Source: Hankyongella sp964404985 (GTDB lineage: Bacteria > Pseudomonadota > Alphaproteobacteria > Sphingomonadales > Sphingomonadaceae). From it: 22,864 bases of DNA. Below are positions 1 to 7,783 of this stretch, in pieces (positions within the stretch are counted from its first letter, which is position 1; each line of letters starts with the position of its first letter). A program made the position numbers and the translations under genes. The DNA is taken from positions 1-22,864 of the forward strand of contig CAYOMD010000032.1 of assembly GCA_964404985.1 (NCBI GenBank), in the 5' to 3' direction. The notes beneath the pieces are model-generated. The model had not been told where the DNA came from, did not search any database, and worked only from the letters and a program-made list of their open reading frames with translations.

Positions 1-3000
1 TGTAGATGTAGCCCACCGTCACCCGGCGGTCGAAGCGCTCGCCGGTACGACCATCATACAGGTCGACCTGGCCGGAGACGTCGAGGCCGGCCAGTGTCAG
101 CATGTTGGCCACATCCTGCTCGCGCGCACCGTCGAACACCGGGGTTGCCATCGGCACGCCGGAGGTCAGGTTGCCCGCCATCTCGAGCATCTGGTCGTCG
201 GTCAGGGCGTCGATCTCGGCCAGGTGCTGCGGGCCATAGACCAGCTTCAGCCGCTCGCGCAGGTCAGTCGGCGTGATCTTGCTGGCGCTGATCTGCTCGA
301 GCATCTGGCGGATCTGCACGCCAAGACCGCGCGCGGCCCAGCCGAGGTGCGTCTCGAAGATCTGCCCGACGTTCATGCGGCTCGGCACCCCAAGCGGGTT
401 CAGCACGATGTCGACTGGCGTTCCGTCTTCCAGGAACGGCATGTCTTCCTGCGGCAGGATGCGGCTGATGACCCCCTTGTTGCCGTGACGGCCGGCCATC
501 TTGTCGCCCGGTTGCAGCTTGCGCTTCACCGCGACGAACACCTTGACCATCTTCAGCACGCCCGGCGGCAGTTCGTCACCGCGCTGCAGCTTCTCGACCT
601 TCTCCTCGAAGCGCTTCTCCAGCGCCTTGCGGGCGTCTTCCCACTGCGCTTTCAGCGCTTCCAGGTCAGCCTGGCGGACATCGTCGCTGCTGGCAAACTT
701 CCACCACTCGTGACGCGGTGTCTCGCCCAGCAGCTCGAGGGTGATGTCACTGCCCTTCTTGACGCCCTTGGGCGCAGAGGCTGCGACCTGGCCGACCAGC
801 ATGTCGCGCAGGCGGTTGTAGGTCGAGCGGTCGAGGATGGCGCGTTCGTCGTCCCGATCCTTGTAGAGACGGTCGATTTCGTCGCGCTCGATCGAAAGCG
901 CGCGCTCGTCCTTCTCGATCCCGTGGCGGTTGAAGACGCGCACTTCGACGATGGTGCCGGCCACACCCGGCGGCAGGCGCAGGGAGGTGTCGCGCACATC
1001 CGAGGCCTTCTCGCCGAAGATCGCCCGCAGCAGCTTTTCTTCCGCCGTCATCGGGCTTTCGCCCTTCGGTGTGATCTTGCCGACCAGAATGTCGCCCGGC
1101 TGCACTTCCGCGCCGATGTAGACAATGCCCGCTTCATCGAGGTTGCGCAGGGCTTCCTCGCCGACGTTCGGGATATCGCGGGTGATGTCCTCCGGCCCGA
1201 GCTTGGTGTCGCGGGCCATGACTTCGAATTCCTCGATGTGGATCGAGGTGAAGATGTCGTCCGACACGATCCGTTCCGAAATCAGGATCGAGTCCTCGAA
1301 GTTGTAGCCGTTCCACGGCATGAACGCGACCAGCACGTTCCGGCCGAGCGCCAGCTCGCCGAGCTGGGTCGACGGGCCATCGGCGATGATATCGCCCTTG
1401 GTCACGATGTCGCCCACCTTCACCAGCGGGCGCTGGTTGATGCAGGTGTTCTGGTTGGAGCGCTGGAACTTGTGCAGGCGGTAGATGTCGACGCCGGATT
1501 TGCCGGCTTCCACGTCCTGCGTCGCCCGGATCACGATCCGGGTGGCGTCCACCTGGTCGATGATGCCCGAACGGCGCGCGCCGATGGCAGCACCCGAGTC
1601 GCGGGCAACCGTTGCTTCCATGCCGGTGCCGACGAACGGCGCCTCAGCGCGCACCAACGGCACGGCCTGGCGTTGCATGTTCGAGCCCATGAGCGCGCGG
1701 TTGGCGTCGTCGTTCTCCAGGAACGGGATCAGCGAGGCTGCAACCGAGACGAGCTGCTTGGGGCTGACGTCCATGAGGGTGATCTGGTCACGCGGGGCGA
1801 TGAGGAATTCACCGGCCCGACGCGCCGTCACCAGTTCGTCGGCAAAGCGGCGCTCGCCATCCAGGGCCACGTTGGCCTGGGCGATCGTGTGCTTGGCTTC
1901 TTCCATCGCCGAGAGGTAAACCACCTCGTCGGTCACGCGGCCATCGGTCACGCGGCGGTACGGCGTCTCGATGAAGCCGTACTTGTTGACCCGGCTGTAG
2001 GTGGCCAGCGAGTTGATGAGGCCGATGTTCGGGCCTTCCGGCGTCTCGATCGGGCAGATCCGGCCATAGTGGGTCGGGTGCACGTCGCGCACTTCGAAGC
2101 CGGCGCGCTCCCGGGTGAGACCACCCGGCCCAAGGGCCGAGACGCGGCGCTTGTGGGTGACTTCCGACAGCGGGTTGGTCTGGTCCATGAACTGGCTGAG
2201 CTGTGACGAGCCGAAGAACTCGCGCACGGCCGCCACCGCCGGCTTGGCGTTGATCAGGTCGTTGGGCATCACGGTGTCGATATCGACGGACGACATGCGC
2301 TCCTTGACCGCCCGCTCCATGCGCAGCAGGCCGACGCGGTACTGGTTCTCCAGCAGCTCGCCGACCGAGCGCACCCGGCGGTTGCCCAGGTTGTCGATGT
2401 CGTCGATCTCGCCCTTGCCGTCCTTGAGGTCGAGCAGGGTGCGCAGGATCGACAGGATGTCTTCCGAGCGCAGCACGGTCACGTCGTCCGGGCAGTCCAG
2501 GTCGAGGCGCATGTTCATCTTGACCCGGCCGACAGCCGAGAGATCGTAGCGCTCGGGGTCGAAGAACAGGCCGGCGAACAGGGTCTCCGCCGTCTCGCGC
2601 GTCGGCGGCTCGCCCGGGCGCATGACGCGGTAGATTTCCGAGAGCGCGTGGTCACGGCTCTCGACCTTGTCGACCTTCAGGGTGTTGCGCAGCCATGGGC
2701 CGACGTTCACATGGTCGATATCGAGCACGTTGATGCGGTCGACGCCGGCGCTATCCAGCTTGTCGAGCTGGGCTTTGGCGATCTCGTGCCCGGCCTCGAT
2801 GTAGATGGCCCCAGTGGTCTCGTTGATCATGTCCTCGGCGACATAGCGGCCGAAGATTTCCTCGGTCGGGATAAGCAGTTCGGTGACACCGTCGGTCGCC
2901 GCCTTGCGCGCCGCACGCGGCGTGATCTTGGTGCCGCCGGGGAAGACCACCTCACCGGAGTTGGCGTCGATCACGTCGAAGCCCGGCTTCTGCCCGCGCC

Positions 3001-3751
3001 ATTGCTCGGAGACGAACGGCACGCGCCAGCCACTGGCTTCCCGTACCCAGGTCACACGGCCGTAGAAGTGGTTGAGGATTTGCTCGGCGTGCATGCCGAG
3101 CGCCTGCAGCAGCACGGTAGAGGGCAGCTTGCGCTTGCGGTCGATGCGGACGTTCAGGATGTCCTTGGCGTCGAACTCGAAGTCCAGCCAGGACCCGCGG
3201 TACGGGATGACCCGTGAGGCGAACAGGAACTTGCCGCTGGAGTGGGTCTTGCCGCGGTCATGGTCGAAGAACACGCCCGGCGAGCGGTGCATCTGGCTGA
3301 CGATCACGCGCTCGGTGCCGTTGACGATGAACGTGCCGTTCTCGGTCATCAGCGGCATGTCGCCCATGTAGACGTCCTGCTCCTTGATATCGAGCACGGA
3401 GCGGGCTTCGGTGTCCGGATCGACTTCGAACACGATCAGTCGCAGGGTCACGCGCATCGGGGCGGCATAGGTCATGCCACGCTGGCGGCACTCATCCACG
3501 TCGTACTTCGGGTCTTCCAGCTCGTAGCGGACGAAGTCCAGCTCGGCGGTGCCGGCGAAGTCGCGGATCGGGAATACCGACCGCAGGGTCTTTTCCAGGC
3601 CGGACACGTAGCCCGGGCTCGAGCGCAGAAACTGCTCGTAGGACTCGCGCTGAACCTCGATGAGGTTCGGCATGTCGACGGCCTCGCGGATGTGGCCGAA
3701 GTTCTTGCGTATGCGCTTGCGCCCGGTGAAAGACGATGCGGGTGTTGCCAT
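1..3751 (-). CDS. rpoB: RNA polymerase beta subunit, 3' end cut by window edge
   Basis: This is the beta subunit of DNA-dependent RNA polymerase, which forms half of the catalytic cleft and carries the rifampicin pocket. Translation from the ATG at 3751 gives 1250 residues (MATPASSFTGRKRIRKNFG...) and is still open at base 1, so roughly the last 110-140 residues of a typical alphaproteobacterial RpoB (estimated) lie outside. Visible landmarks are the rifampicin region around residues 514-545 (SSQLSQFMDQ, then THKRRVSALGPGG, with D523, H533 and S538 all the drug-sensitive residues), the stretch PTHYGRICPIETPEGPNIGL just after it, and KMAGRHGNKG at 1084-1093 near the active centre. A weak purine-rich ribosome site (GAGGCGA) precedes the ATG. 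It lies 144 bases after rplL and is probably cotranscribed with it through a hairpin; rpoC would be expected to follow outside the window. The long plus-strand reading frames opposite it are shadows. Confidence 0.98.
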   Translation of the reverse strand, partial: MATPASSFTGRKRIRKNFGHIREAVDMPNLIEVQRESYEQFLRSSPGYVSGLEKTLRSVFPIRDFAGTAELDFVRYELEDPKYDVDECRQRGMTYAAPMRVTLRLIVFEVDPDTEARSVLDIKEQDVYMGDMPLMTENGTFIVNGTERVIVSQMHRSPGVFFDHDRGKTHSSGKFLFASRVIPYRGSWLDFEFDAKDILNVRIDRKRKLPSTVLLQALGMHAEQILNHFYGRVTWVREASGWRVPFVSEQWRGQKPGFDVIDANSGEVVFPGGTKITPRAARKAATDGVTELLIPTEEIFGRYVAEDMINETTGAIYIEAGHEIAKAQLDKLDSAGVDRINVLDIDHVNVGPWLRNTLKVDKVESRDHALSEIYRVMRPGEPPTRETAETLFAGLFFDPERYDLSAVGRVKMNMRLDLDCPDDVTVLRSEDILSILRTLLDLKDGKGEIDDIDNLGNRRVRSVGELLENQYRVGLLRMERAVKERMSSVDIDTVMPNDLINAKPAVAAVREFFGSSQLSQFMDQTNPLSEVTHKRRVSALGPGGLTRERAGFEVRDVHPTHYGRICPIETPEGPNIGLINSLATYSRVNKYGFIETPYRRVTDGRVTDEVVYLSAMEEAKHTIAQANVALDGERRFADELVTARRAGEFLIAPRDQITLMDVSPKQLVSVAASLIPFLENDDANRALMGSNMQRQAVPLVRAEAPFVGTGMEATVARDSGAAIGARRSGIIDQVDATRIVIRATQDVEAGKSGVDIYRLHKFQRSNQNTCINQRPLVKVGDIVTKGDIIADGPSTQLGELALGRNVLVAFMPWNGYNFEDSILISERIVSDDIFTSIHIEEFEVMARDTKLGPEDITRDIPNVGEEALRNLDEAGIVYIGAEVQPGDILVGKITPKGESPMTAEEKLLRAIFGEKASDVRDTSLRLPPGVAGTIVEVRVFNRHGIEKDERALSIERDEIDRLYKDRDDERAILDRSTYNRLRDMLVGQVAASAPKGVKKGSDITLELLGETPRHEWWKFASSDDVRQADLEALKAQWEDARKALEKRFEEKVEKLQRGDELPPGVLKMVKVFVAVKRKLQPGDKMAGRHGNKGVISRILPQEDMPFLEDGTPVDIVLNPLGVPSRMNVGQIFETHLGWAARGLGVQIRQMLEQISASKITPTDLRERLKLVYGPQHLAEIDALTDDQMLEMAGNLTSGVPMATPVFDGAREQDVANMLTLAGLDVSGQVDLYDGRTGERFDRRVTVGYIY

Positions 3752-3867
3752 GTGCTCGTCGCCTCGCTGCTGTAAGCTGATGTTCAAGCAATAATCTGGC
3801 ACCGCAATGTCCCCTCGCGGGGCCGCCCGAAGACGGGGAGGACGGCGGCGCACGCCCTCGCGGATGC

Positions 3868-3889
3868 GGCGGCTCCTTTCGGAGCCGCC
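3868..3889 (-). promoter_or_regulatory. Hairpin between rplL and rpoB (attenuator or processing site)
   Basis: A perfect 9-bp stem (GGCGGCTCC paired with GGAGCCGCC) capped by a GAAA tetraloop on the minus strand begins six bases after the rplL stop codon. No U-run follows, so it does not look like a full intrinsic terminator. In E. coli the same gap holds a partial attenuator and an RNase III cleavage site that set the ratio of L7/L12 to RNA polymerase. An equivalent role here is inference. The rest of the 144-base gap is GC-rich with smaller hairpins (for example CCCC and GGGG arms at 3811-3822). Confidence 0.6.
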
Positions 3890-3895
3890 ACCACG

Positions 3896-4279
3896 TTACT
3901 TGACTTCGACGGTCGCGCCGGCGTCTTCGAGCTGCTTCTTGAGCTTGGCAGCTTCTTCCTTGTTGACGCCTTCCTTGACCGGCTTGGGCGCACCTTCAAC
4001 CAGCGCCTTGGCTTCTGCCAGGCCGAGGTTGGTGATGGTGCGGACTTCCTTGATCACGTTGATCTTCTTGCCGCCATCCGACACCAGGATGACGTCGAAT
4101 TCGGTCTGCTCTTCTGCCGGAGCAGCCGCAGCGCCACCGCCCGCACCCGGCACTGCGGCAACAGCCACAGCGGCGGCGGCGGACACGCCCCACTTTTCTT
4201 CCAGCATCTTTGCGAGTTCTGCCGCTTCCAGAACGGTCAGGCTCGACAGGTCATCAACGATCTTTGCGAGATCAGCCAT
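3896..4279 (-). CDS. rplL: 50S ribosomal protein L7/L12
   Basis: This is the stalk protein of the large ribosomal subunit, present as dimers bound to L10, which recruits translation factors and stimulates their GTPase activity. The 127-residue length is normal for the family. The N-terminal dimerisation helices (residues 1-33), a flexible Ala/Gly/Pro hinge (about 34-55, AAAAVAVAAVPGAGGG) and the C-terminal factor-binding domain (about 57-127, starting EFDVIL, with KKINVIKEVR and GLAEAKALVEG) are all visible. The gene follows rplJ after 49 bases, as is normal for the L10-L12 unit, and precedes rpoB. Its product level is probably set by the shared L10 leader upstream and the hairpin after its stop codon. 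Confidence 0.98.
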   Translation of the reverse strand: MADLAKIVDDLSSLTVLEAAELAKMLEEKWGVSAAAAVAVAAVPGAGGGAAAAPAEEQTEFDVILVSDGGKKINVIKEVRTITNLGLAEAKALVEGAPKPVKEGVNKEEAAKLKKQLEDAGATVEVK

Positions 4280-4328
4280 GTTCAGTCTCCAATGATATGG
4301 GCGCTTGGGCCCGGTTTTTCACGTGTTG

Positions 4329-4850
4329 TCAGGCAGCTTCTTTTTCGCTGTCGCCATAGGCGGCGAAAACGCGGGCCAGCTTGGCGGCCGGCGCGGTAAC
4401 GACCTGGGCGATCTTGGTCGCCGGCGCGTTGATCAGGCCGATCAACTTCGCACGCATTTCGTCAAGCGACGGCAGTTCCGCCAAGGCTTTCACGCCTTCA
4501 GCGTTCAGAACGGAGGCCCCAAGGCCACCGCCCACGATTTCCAACTTGTCGTTGGTCTTCGCGTAAGCGACGATTACCTTCGCTGCTGCGACTGGATCGA
4601 CCGAGGTGCTGATCGCCGTGGGACCGATCAGCAGGTCGCTGATTCCGGTGTAGGGCGTGCCCTCGAGCGCCAGCCTGGTCAGCCGGTTCTTCGACACTTT
4701 GAACTGAGCACCCGCTTCGCGCATCTTGCGACGGAGGTCTGTCACCTGAGCGACCGTCAACCCGTGGTTCCGGGTGATGACGACCGCGCCGGTCTCCGTG
4801 AAGGTGCGGTTGAGCGTAGCGACCAGTTCCCGTTTTTGGACTCGGTCCAT
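4329..4850 (-). CDS. rplJ: 50S ribosomal protein L10
   Basis: L10 anchors the L7/L12 dimers to 23S rRNA at the base of the ribosomal stalk and, as a complex with L7/L12, is known in other bacteria to repress translation of its own mRNA. The protein is 173 residues when started at MDRVQKRELV, the usual alphaproteobacterial beginning. The frame continues upstream to another ATG at 4883, but the ATG at 4850 is preferred because GGAG lies eight bases before it and the extra eleven residues (MVCSVQSGEKS) do not resemble L10. The C-terminal helix (about 140-173, ending EKEAA) is where L12 dimers bind. A 383-base untranslated stretch separates it from rplA and contains the candidate L10 leader. Confidence 0.97.
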   Translation of the reverse strand: MDRVQKRELVATLNRTFTETGAVVITRNHGLTVAQVTDLRRKMREAGAQFKVSKNRLTRLALEGTPYTGISDLLIGPTAISTSVDPVAAAKVIVAYAKTNDKLEIVGGGLGASVLNAEGVKALAELPSLDEMRAKLIGLINAPATKIAQVVTAPAAKLARVFAAYGDSEKEAA

Positions 4851-4869
4851 GCTCTTTTCTCCACTTTGA

Positions 4870-5070
4870 ACACTGCAGACCATCCGCAGCGTCCGGTTGA
4901 GCCCGACTGCATCACCAGCCAGCGGCCGGCAGGGCAGTCGTAAAGCCCGTCCGTGGGGTCACACCCACTCAGAGTCTCCGCGCAGACAAAGGCAGGATGC
5001 CTAAGGTCCAACACGATTATTCCAAGCGCCCTGTTGCGCCATCGCACGGCGGCCAGGGACTTGTGCTGCT
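4870..5070 (-). promoter_or_regulatory. Candidate L10 leader (autoregulatory 5' region of rplJ)
   Basis: The 383 bases between rplA and rplJ hold no gene. On the minus strand the arms CCCTG (5054-5058) and CAGGG (5029-5033) enclose an asymmetric internal loop and an inner CGCC/GGCG stem with the loop GTGCGAT. This is the general layout of the kink-turn site bound by L10-L12 in known L10 leaders. Further downstream are small hairpins GGCA/TGCC (4991-5001), GTGGG/CCCAC (near 4950-4965) and GGGC/GCCC (near 4934-4952). Position, length and the bulged hairpin support a leader that represses rplJ-rplL translation; the boundaries given are approximate. A covariance-model search for the L10 leader family would decide it. 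Confidence 0.6.
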
Positions 5071-5105
5071 CCCCGTCTATGCAGGCCGGTGGTTTAAACG
5101 GCGCT

Positions 5106-5119
5106 GGCCAAAAATGGCC
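5106..5119 (-). other. Small palindrome downstream of rplA
   Basis: GGCCATTTTTGGCC forms a 5-bp stem with a T-rich loop, 114 bases after the rplA stop codon. It lies upstream of the candidate L10 leader and may be a weak terminator or processing site between the rplK-rplA and rplJ-rplL segments. There is no U-run after it, so termination is doubtful. Confidence 0.3.
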
Positions 5120-5233
5120 AAAGCCGCACCTGCAGTCTCGGACGGCGCCTTGATCCGGGTTACCCCATCTCAAGGCTGCGCCGCCGCCGGCTCAGGCGCA
5201 TGCCCGGGCCGACAGCGGAATTCGGTTCGCGGC

Positions 5234-5938
5234 CTAAATGGCCTGCGATGCCAGGGTCGCCAGATCGACCTTGAGGCCCGGCCCCATGGTCGACGACACG
5301 GCGATCTTGGTCAGATACTTGCCTTTGGCACCCGACGGCTTCGCCTTGATGATGGCGTCGACGAACGCGTCGAAATTCGCGCGCAGGTCCTCAACCGGGA
5401 AGCTTGCCTTGCCGATGCCGGCGTGAACGATGCCAGCCTTCTCGACGCGGAACTGCACCTGGCCGCCCTTGGCGTCCTTGATCGCCTGGGTCACGTTCGG
5501 GGTCACGGTGCCGAGCTTGGGGTTCGGCATCAGGCCCTTGGGACCGAGGATCTTGGCGACGCGCCCGACCAGGCCCATCATGTCCGGGGTGGCGATGGCG
5601 CGATCAAACTCGATCTTGCCGTCCTGGATCTGCGCGATCAGCTCGTCCGCCCCGACGAGGTCCGCGCCGGCAGCGCGGGCTTCGTCCGCCTTGGCGTCCT
5701 TGGCGAACACGGCGACCCGCACGGTCTTGCCGGTACCCTTGGGCAGGCCGACAACGCCGCGGACCATCTGGTCGGCGTGACGCGGGTCAACGTTCAGGTT
5801 GATCGCAACTTCCACGGTCTCGTCGAACTTGGTGGTGGCGTTGCTTTTGATGAGATGCAGCGCATCATCAACCGCATAGTCTTTCAGGCGGTCGATGGTG
5901 GCGGCGATTGCTTGTGCGCGCTTGGGTTGCTTTGCCAT
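5234..5938 (-). CDS. rplA: 50S ribosomal protein L1
   Basis: L1 forms the mobile L1 stalk that handles deacylated tRNA at the E site, and in many bacteria it represses its own operon by binding the rplK mRNA leader. The 234-residue product is full length. Typical L1 segments are visible: TTKFDETVEVAINLNVDPRHADQMVRG at about 35-61, GTGKTVRVAVFAK at 68-80, and the family signature region GPKGLMPNPKLGTVTPNV at about 132-149. It starts at ATG 5938, six bases after rplK, which implies cotranscription and probably coupled translation. It ends in TAG at 5234. Confidence 0.98.
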   Translation of the reverse strand: MAKQPKRAQAIAATIDRLKDYAVDDALHLIKSNATTKFDETVEVAINLNVDPRHADQMVRGVVGLPKGTGKTVRVAVFAKDAKADEARAAGADLVGADELIAQIQDGKIEFDRAIATPDMMGLVGRVAKILGPKGLMPNPKLGTVTPNVTQAIKDAKGGQVQFRVEKAGIVHAGIGKASFPVEDLRANFDAFVDAIIKAKPSGAKGKYLTKIAVSSTMGPGLKVDLATLASQAI

Positions 5939-5944
5939 TGTCGC

Positions 5945-6376
5945 TTACTCCACCACCTGAAGGCCCATCGCGCGGGCCGAGCCGGCAATCGAGCGCATGG
6001 CGGCTTCGACGTCCGTCGTATTGAGATCCTTGAGCTTCACTTCGGCGATCTTGCGCAGGTCGTCCTGCGTGACCTTGCCGATGAACGTGCCCTTGCCGGT
6101 GGTTGCCGAGCCCTTCGGCACGCCGCAGGCCTTCTGAAGCAGATAGGTGGCCGGTGCCGTCTTGGTCTCGAAGGTGAACGACTTGTCGGAAAACACGGTG
6201 ATCACCACCGGAATCGGCATGCCGGTTTCCAGCTCCTGCGTTCTGGCGTTGAACGCCTTGCAGAATTCCATGATGTTCACGCCGCGCTGACCCAGCGCCG
6301 GACCGATCGGCGGGCTGGGATTGGCTTTTCCAGCGGGCACCTGGAGCTTGATATAGCCCGTAATCTTCTTTGCCAT
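5945..6376 (-). CDS. rplK: 50S ribosomal protein L11
   Basis: L11 binds the GTPase-associated centre of 23S rRNA with L10 and is needed for RelA activation and for thiostrepton binding. The 143-residue protein begins MAKKITGYIKLQVPAGKANPSPPIGPALG, with the proline-rich N-terminal domain that contacts factors (PSPPIGPALGQRGVNIM at about 20-36). The C-terminal RNA-binding domain carries KDLNTTDVEAAMRSIAGSARAMG near the end. A purine-rich GGAGAG directly precedes the ATG. The 163-base gap from nusG holds a long inverted repeat and could also contain the L1 repression site, which I could not identify with confidence. Confidence 0.98.
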   Translation of the reverse strand: MAKKITGYIKLQVPAGKANPSPPIGPALGQRGVNIMEFCKAFNARTQELETGMPIPVVITVFSDKSFTFETKTAPATYLLQKACGVPKGSATTGKGTFIGKVTQDDLRKIAEVKLKDLNTTDVEAAMRSIAGSARAMGLQVVE

Positions 6377-6459
6377 CTCTCCAACTCTTTCCTGTTGCGC
6401 CTTTGGGGTATTTCACCCTCGGGCCGGTTGGCCGTGGTGCGGGGTGGCGCCCCTCCCAC

Positions 6460-6539
6460 GGGTTTTGCCGGACTGATGCTCGTCGCGGTGCGCCCGGCGG
6501 CACTGCAACCCGTCCCCCCGCAGGGCGACGGCAAAACCC
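6460..6539 (-). repeat. 11-bp inverted repeat in the nusG-rplK gap
   Basis: GGGTTTTGCCG follows the nusG stop codon directly (6529-6539), and its exact complement CGGCAAAACCC lies 58 bases further on (6460-6470). Transcription through the gap would give an extended hairpin whose loop is GC-rich and can fold further. No U-run follows the second arm, so a simple terminator is unlikely. A processing site, attenuator or part of the L11-L1 mRNA leader is possible. Confidence 0.55.
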
Positions 6540-7076
6540 TTACTTGTTCTTCTCGACCTGCTCGAAGTCGAGCTCGACCGGCGTGGCCCGGCCAAAGATC
6601 GAGACCGAAACCTTGACCCGCGAGCGATCGTAATCGATCTCCTCGACCAGCCCGTTGAACGAGGCGAACGGACCATCGAGCACCCGCACGTTGTCGCCGA
6701 TCTCGAAGTTGGCGCGCGGCTTGGCCTTGGGCGCCAGAACATCGGTCTGCGTATGCAGGATGCGGGTTGCCTCGGCCTCGGTGATCGCCTGCGGCTTGCC
6801 TTGCGGCCCCAGGAAACCGGTCACCTTCGGCGTGTTGCGCACCAGGTGATAGACGTCATCGTTCATGCTCAGCTTCGCCAGCACATAGCCGGGGAAATAT
6901 TTGCGGTCGGCCTGCACCTTTTTGCCGCGGCGCACTTCGGTCACCGTCTCGGTCGGCACTTCGATCTGCTCGATGAACGGGGCCAGGCCAAGGCGTGTCG
7001 CCTCAGACATGATCTGATCGCGCACTTTGTTCTCGAAGCCCGAGTAGGCGTGGATGATGTACCAGCGTGGGGTCAT
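6540..7076 (-). CDS. nusG: Transcription termination/antitermination factor NusG
   Basis: NusG binds RNA polymerase across the cleft to promote processive elongation, and its C-terminal domain contacts Rho or ribosomal protein S10. The 178-residue protein has the NGN domain first (RWYIIHAYSGFENKV at about 4-18, KYFPGYVLAKL at about 59-69, TPKVTGFLG at about 82-90). The KOW domain is at about 124-178 (FEIGDNVRVLDGPFASFNGLVEEID, then RVKVSVSIFGRATPVELDF). It follows secE by 68 bases in the near-universal secE-nusG pair. An 11-bp inverted repeat begins immediately after its TAA. Confidence 0.98.
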   Translation of the reverse strand: MTPRWYIIHAYSGFENKVRDQIMSEATRLGLAPFIEQIEVPTETVTEVRRGKKVQADRKYFPGYVLAKLSMNDDVYHLVRNTPKVTGFLGPQGKPQAITEAEATRILHTQTDVLAPKAKPRANFEIGDNVRVLDGPFASFNGLVEEIDYDRSRVKVSVSIFGRATPVELDFEQVEKNK

Positions 7077-7144
7077 GGTCTGCGTTGCGTTCTTCCGATC
7101 ATCACGCCAGCGAACCGCTGGCCGGCTGCATGCTCAAAGCGGAT

Positions 7145-7342
7145 TCAGCTGCCCAGCGACAGCAGGAACTTCACCCCCGAGCCAAGGACCCAGTCCACGC
7201 CGAGAAAAAACACGGAGAGAACGCCGGTCATCAGGAACACCATCATCGTGGTGTACATGGTCTCCTTGCGGGTCGGCCAGGCGACCTTGCGCAATTCCTG
7301 CCGGACCTGCCGGACATATTCACCGGGCGTAACTTTCGCCAT
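7145..7342 (-). CDS. secE: Preprotein translocase subunit SecE
   Basis: SecE is the essential small subunit of the SecYEG channel and clamps the two halves of SecY in the inner membrane. The 65-residue product is the short, single-span form common in alphaproteobacteria. An amphipathic cytoplasmic helix (about 5-28, YVRQVRQELRKVAWPTRKET, containing the diagnostic KVAWPTRKE) is followed by one membrane segment at about 30-62 (TTMMVFLMTGVLSVFFLGV and on). It is the first protein gene downstream of tRNA-Trp and the first of the secE-nusG-ribosomal protein run. Confidence 0.97.
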   Translation of the reverse strand: MAKVTPGEYVRQVRQELRKVAWPTRKETMYTTMMVFLMTGVLSVFFLGVDWVLGSGVKFLLSLGS

Positions 7343-7465
7343 GATCTCTGCTCAGCAAGCCTCTCTCAGACTGGACCGTGATTGCTTCAGACTGAATCCC
7401 TCTGCAACAATCAGGCTCTTGCGCCCCTCGATGCGCGCACTTTGCGAATCATGGAGGGCCGCCTT

Positions 7466-7504
7466 AAAAAAACAAAACACTCCCGCTGCCATGAACCATG
7501 GCGG
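7466..7504 (-). terminator. Candidate intrinsic terminator after tRNA-Trp
   Basis: On the minus strand a 6-bp stem (GCCATG, loop GTT, CATGGC; 7488-7502), flanked by further CCG/CGG pairing, is followed a few bases later by a T-rich run (TTTTGTTTTTTT, 7468-7479). This would end or attenuate the tRNA-Trp transcript before secE. The stem is short and offset from the T-run, so read-through into secE is possible. The rest of the 235-base gap shows no clear promoter, only a CAGTCTGA direct repeat shortly before secE. Confidence 0.5.
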
Positions 7505-7577
7505 CCGGAGCACAATCCTTATACCATCCGTCCTTCACCCAAGCCCGCAGCCAATCTCTTGAAATCCCAAGAGAAAA

Positions 7578-7653
7578 TGGCAGGAGTGGAGGGACTCGAA
7601 CCCACGGCCCTCGGTTTTGGAGACCGATGCTCTACCAACTGAGCTACACTCCT
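7578..7653 (-). tRNA. trpT: tRNA-Trp (anticodon CCA)
   Basis: The 76-base gene folds fully: acceptor AGGAGTG/CACTCCT with discriminator G and an encoded CCA end, D-arm GCTC/GAGC with the loop AGTTGGTA, anticodon stem TCGGT/ACCGA with the loop CTCCAAA (CCA reads UGG), and a T-arm with the loop TTCGAGT. The T-stem GTGGG/CCCTC has one T-T mismatch. Its place just before secE is the conserved arrangement in proteobacteria. A sigma70-type promoter lies upstream and a terminator-like element downstream. Confidence 0.97.
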
Positions 7654-7673
7654 CCGCAGGCCCAGAGCCCGCC

Positions 7674-7702
7674 CGTATACGGAGCAAGCCCGCCGTTGCC
7701 AA
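7674..7702 (-). promoter_or_regulatory. Predicted promoter of tRNA-Trp
   Basis: TTGGCA (7697-7702) and TATACG (7674-7679) are separated by exactly 17 bases on the minus strand, and the tRNA begins 20 bases after the -10 box. The -35 matches the consensus at five of six positions and the -10 at four of six. The predicted start site would leave a short 5' leader for RNase P. Confidence 0.55.
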
Positions 7703-7783
7703 GCAGATTCTTGTCTGTAGGCGGGTGAAGTGACTCCAGCGTTGGCAGAGTGGCTTAAAGTGGCCGTCTAACGCAACCTTCGC

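Noticed and set aside
224..2206. A 660-codon open frame on the plus strand opposite rpoB
   Set aside because: It is a mirror frame produced by GC-rich codon usage in rpoB; its protein is His/Asp/Val-rich low-information sequence and the minus strand encodes unmistakable RpoB.
4997..6616. A 539-codon plus-strand frame opposite rplA and rplK
   Set aside because: Shadow of ribosomal protein genes with no family resemblance.
7740..7776. tRNA-like wording (TTGGCAGAGTGGCTTAAAG) suggesting a tRNA-Ser fragment
   Set aside because: Only a D-arm-like stretch is present; no acceptor, anticodon or T-arm can be folded, so it may be chance.
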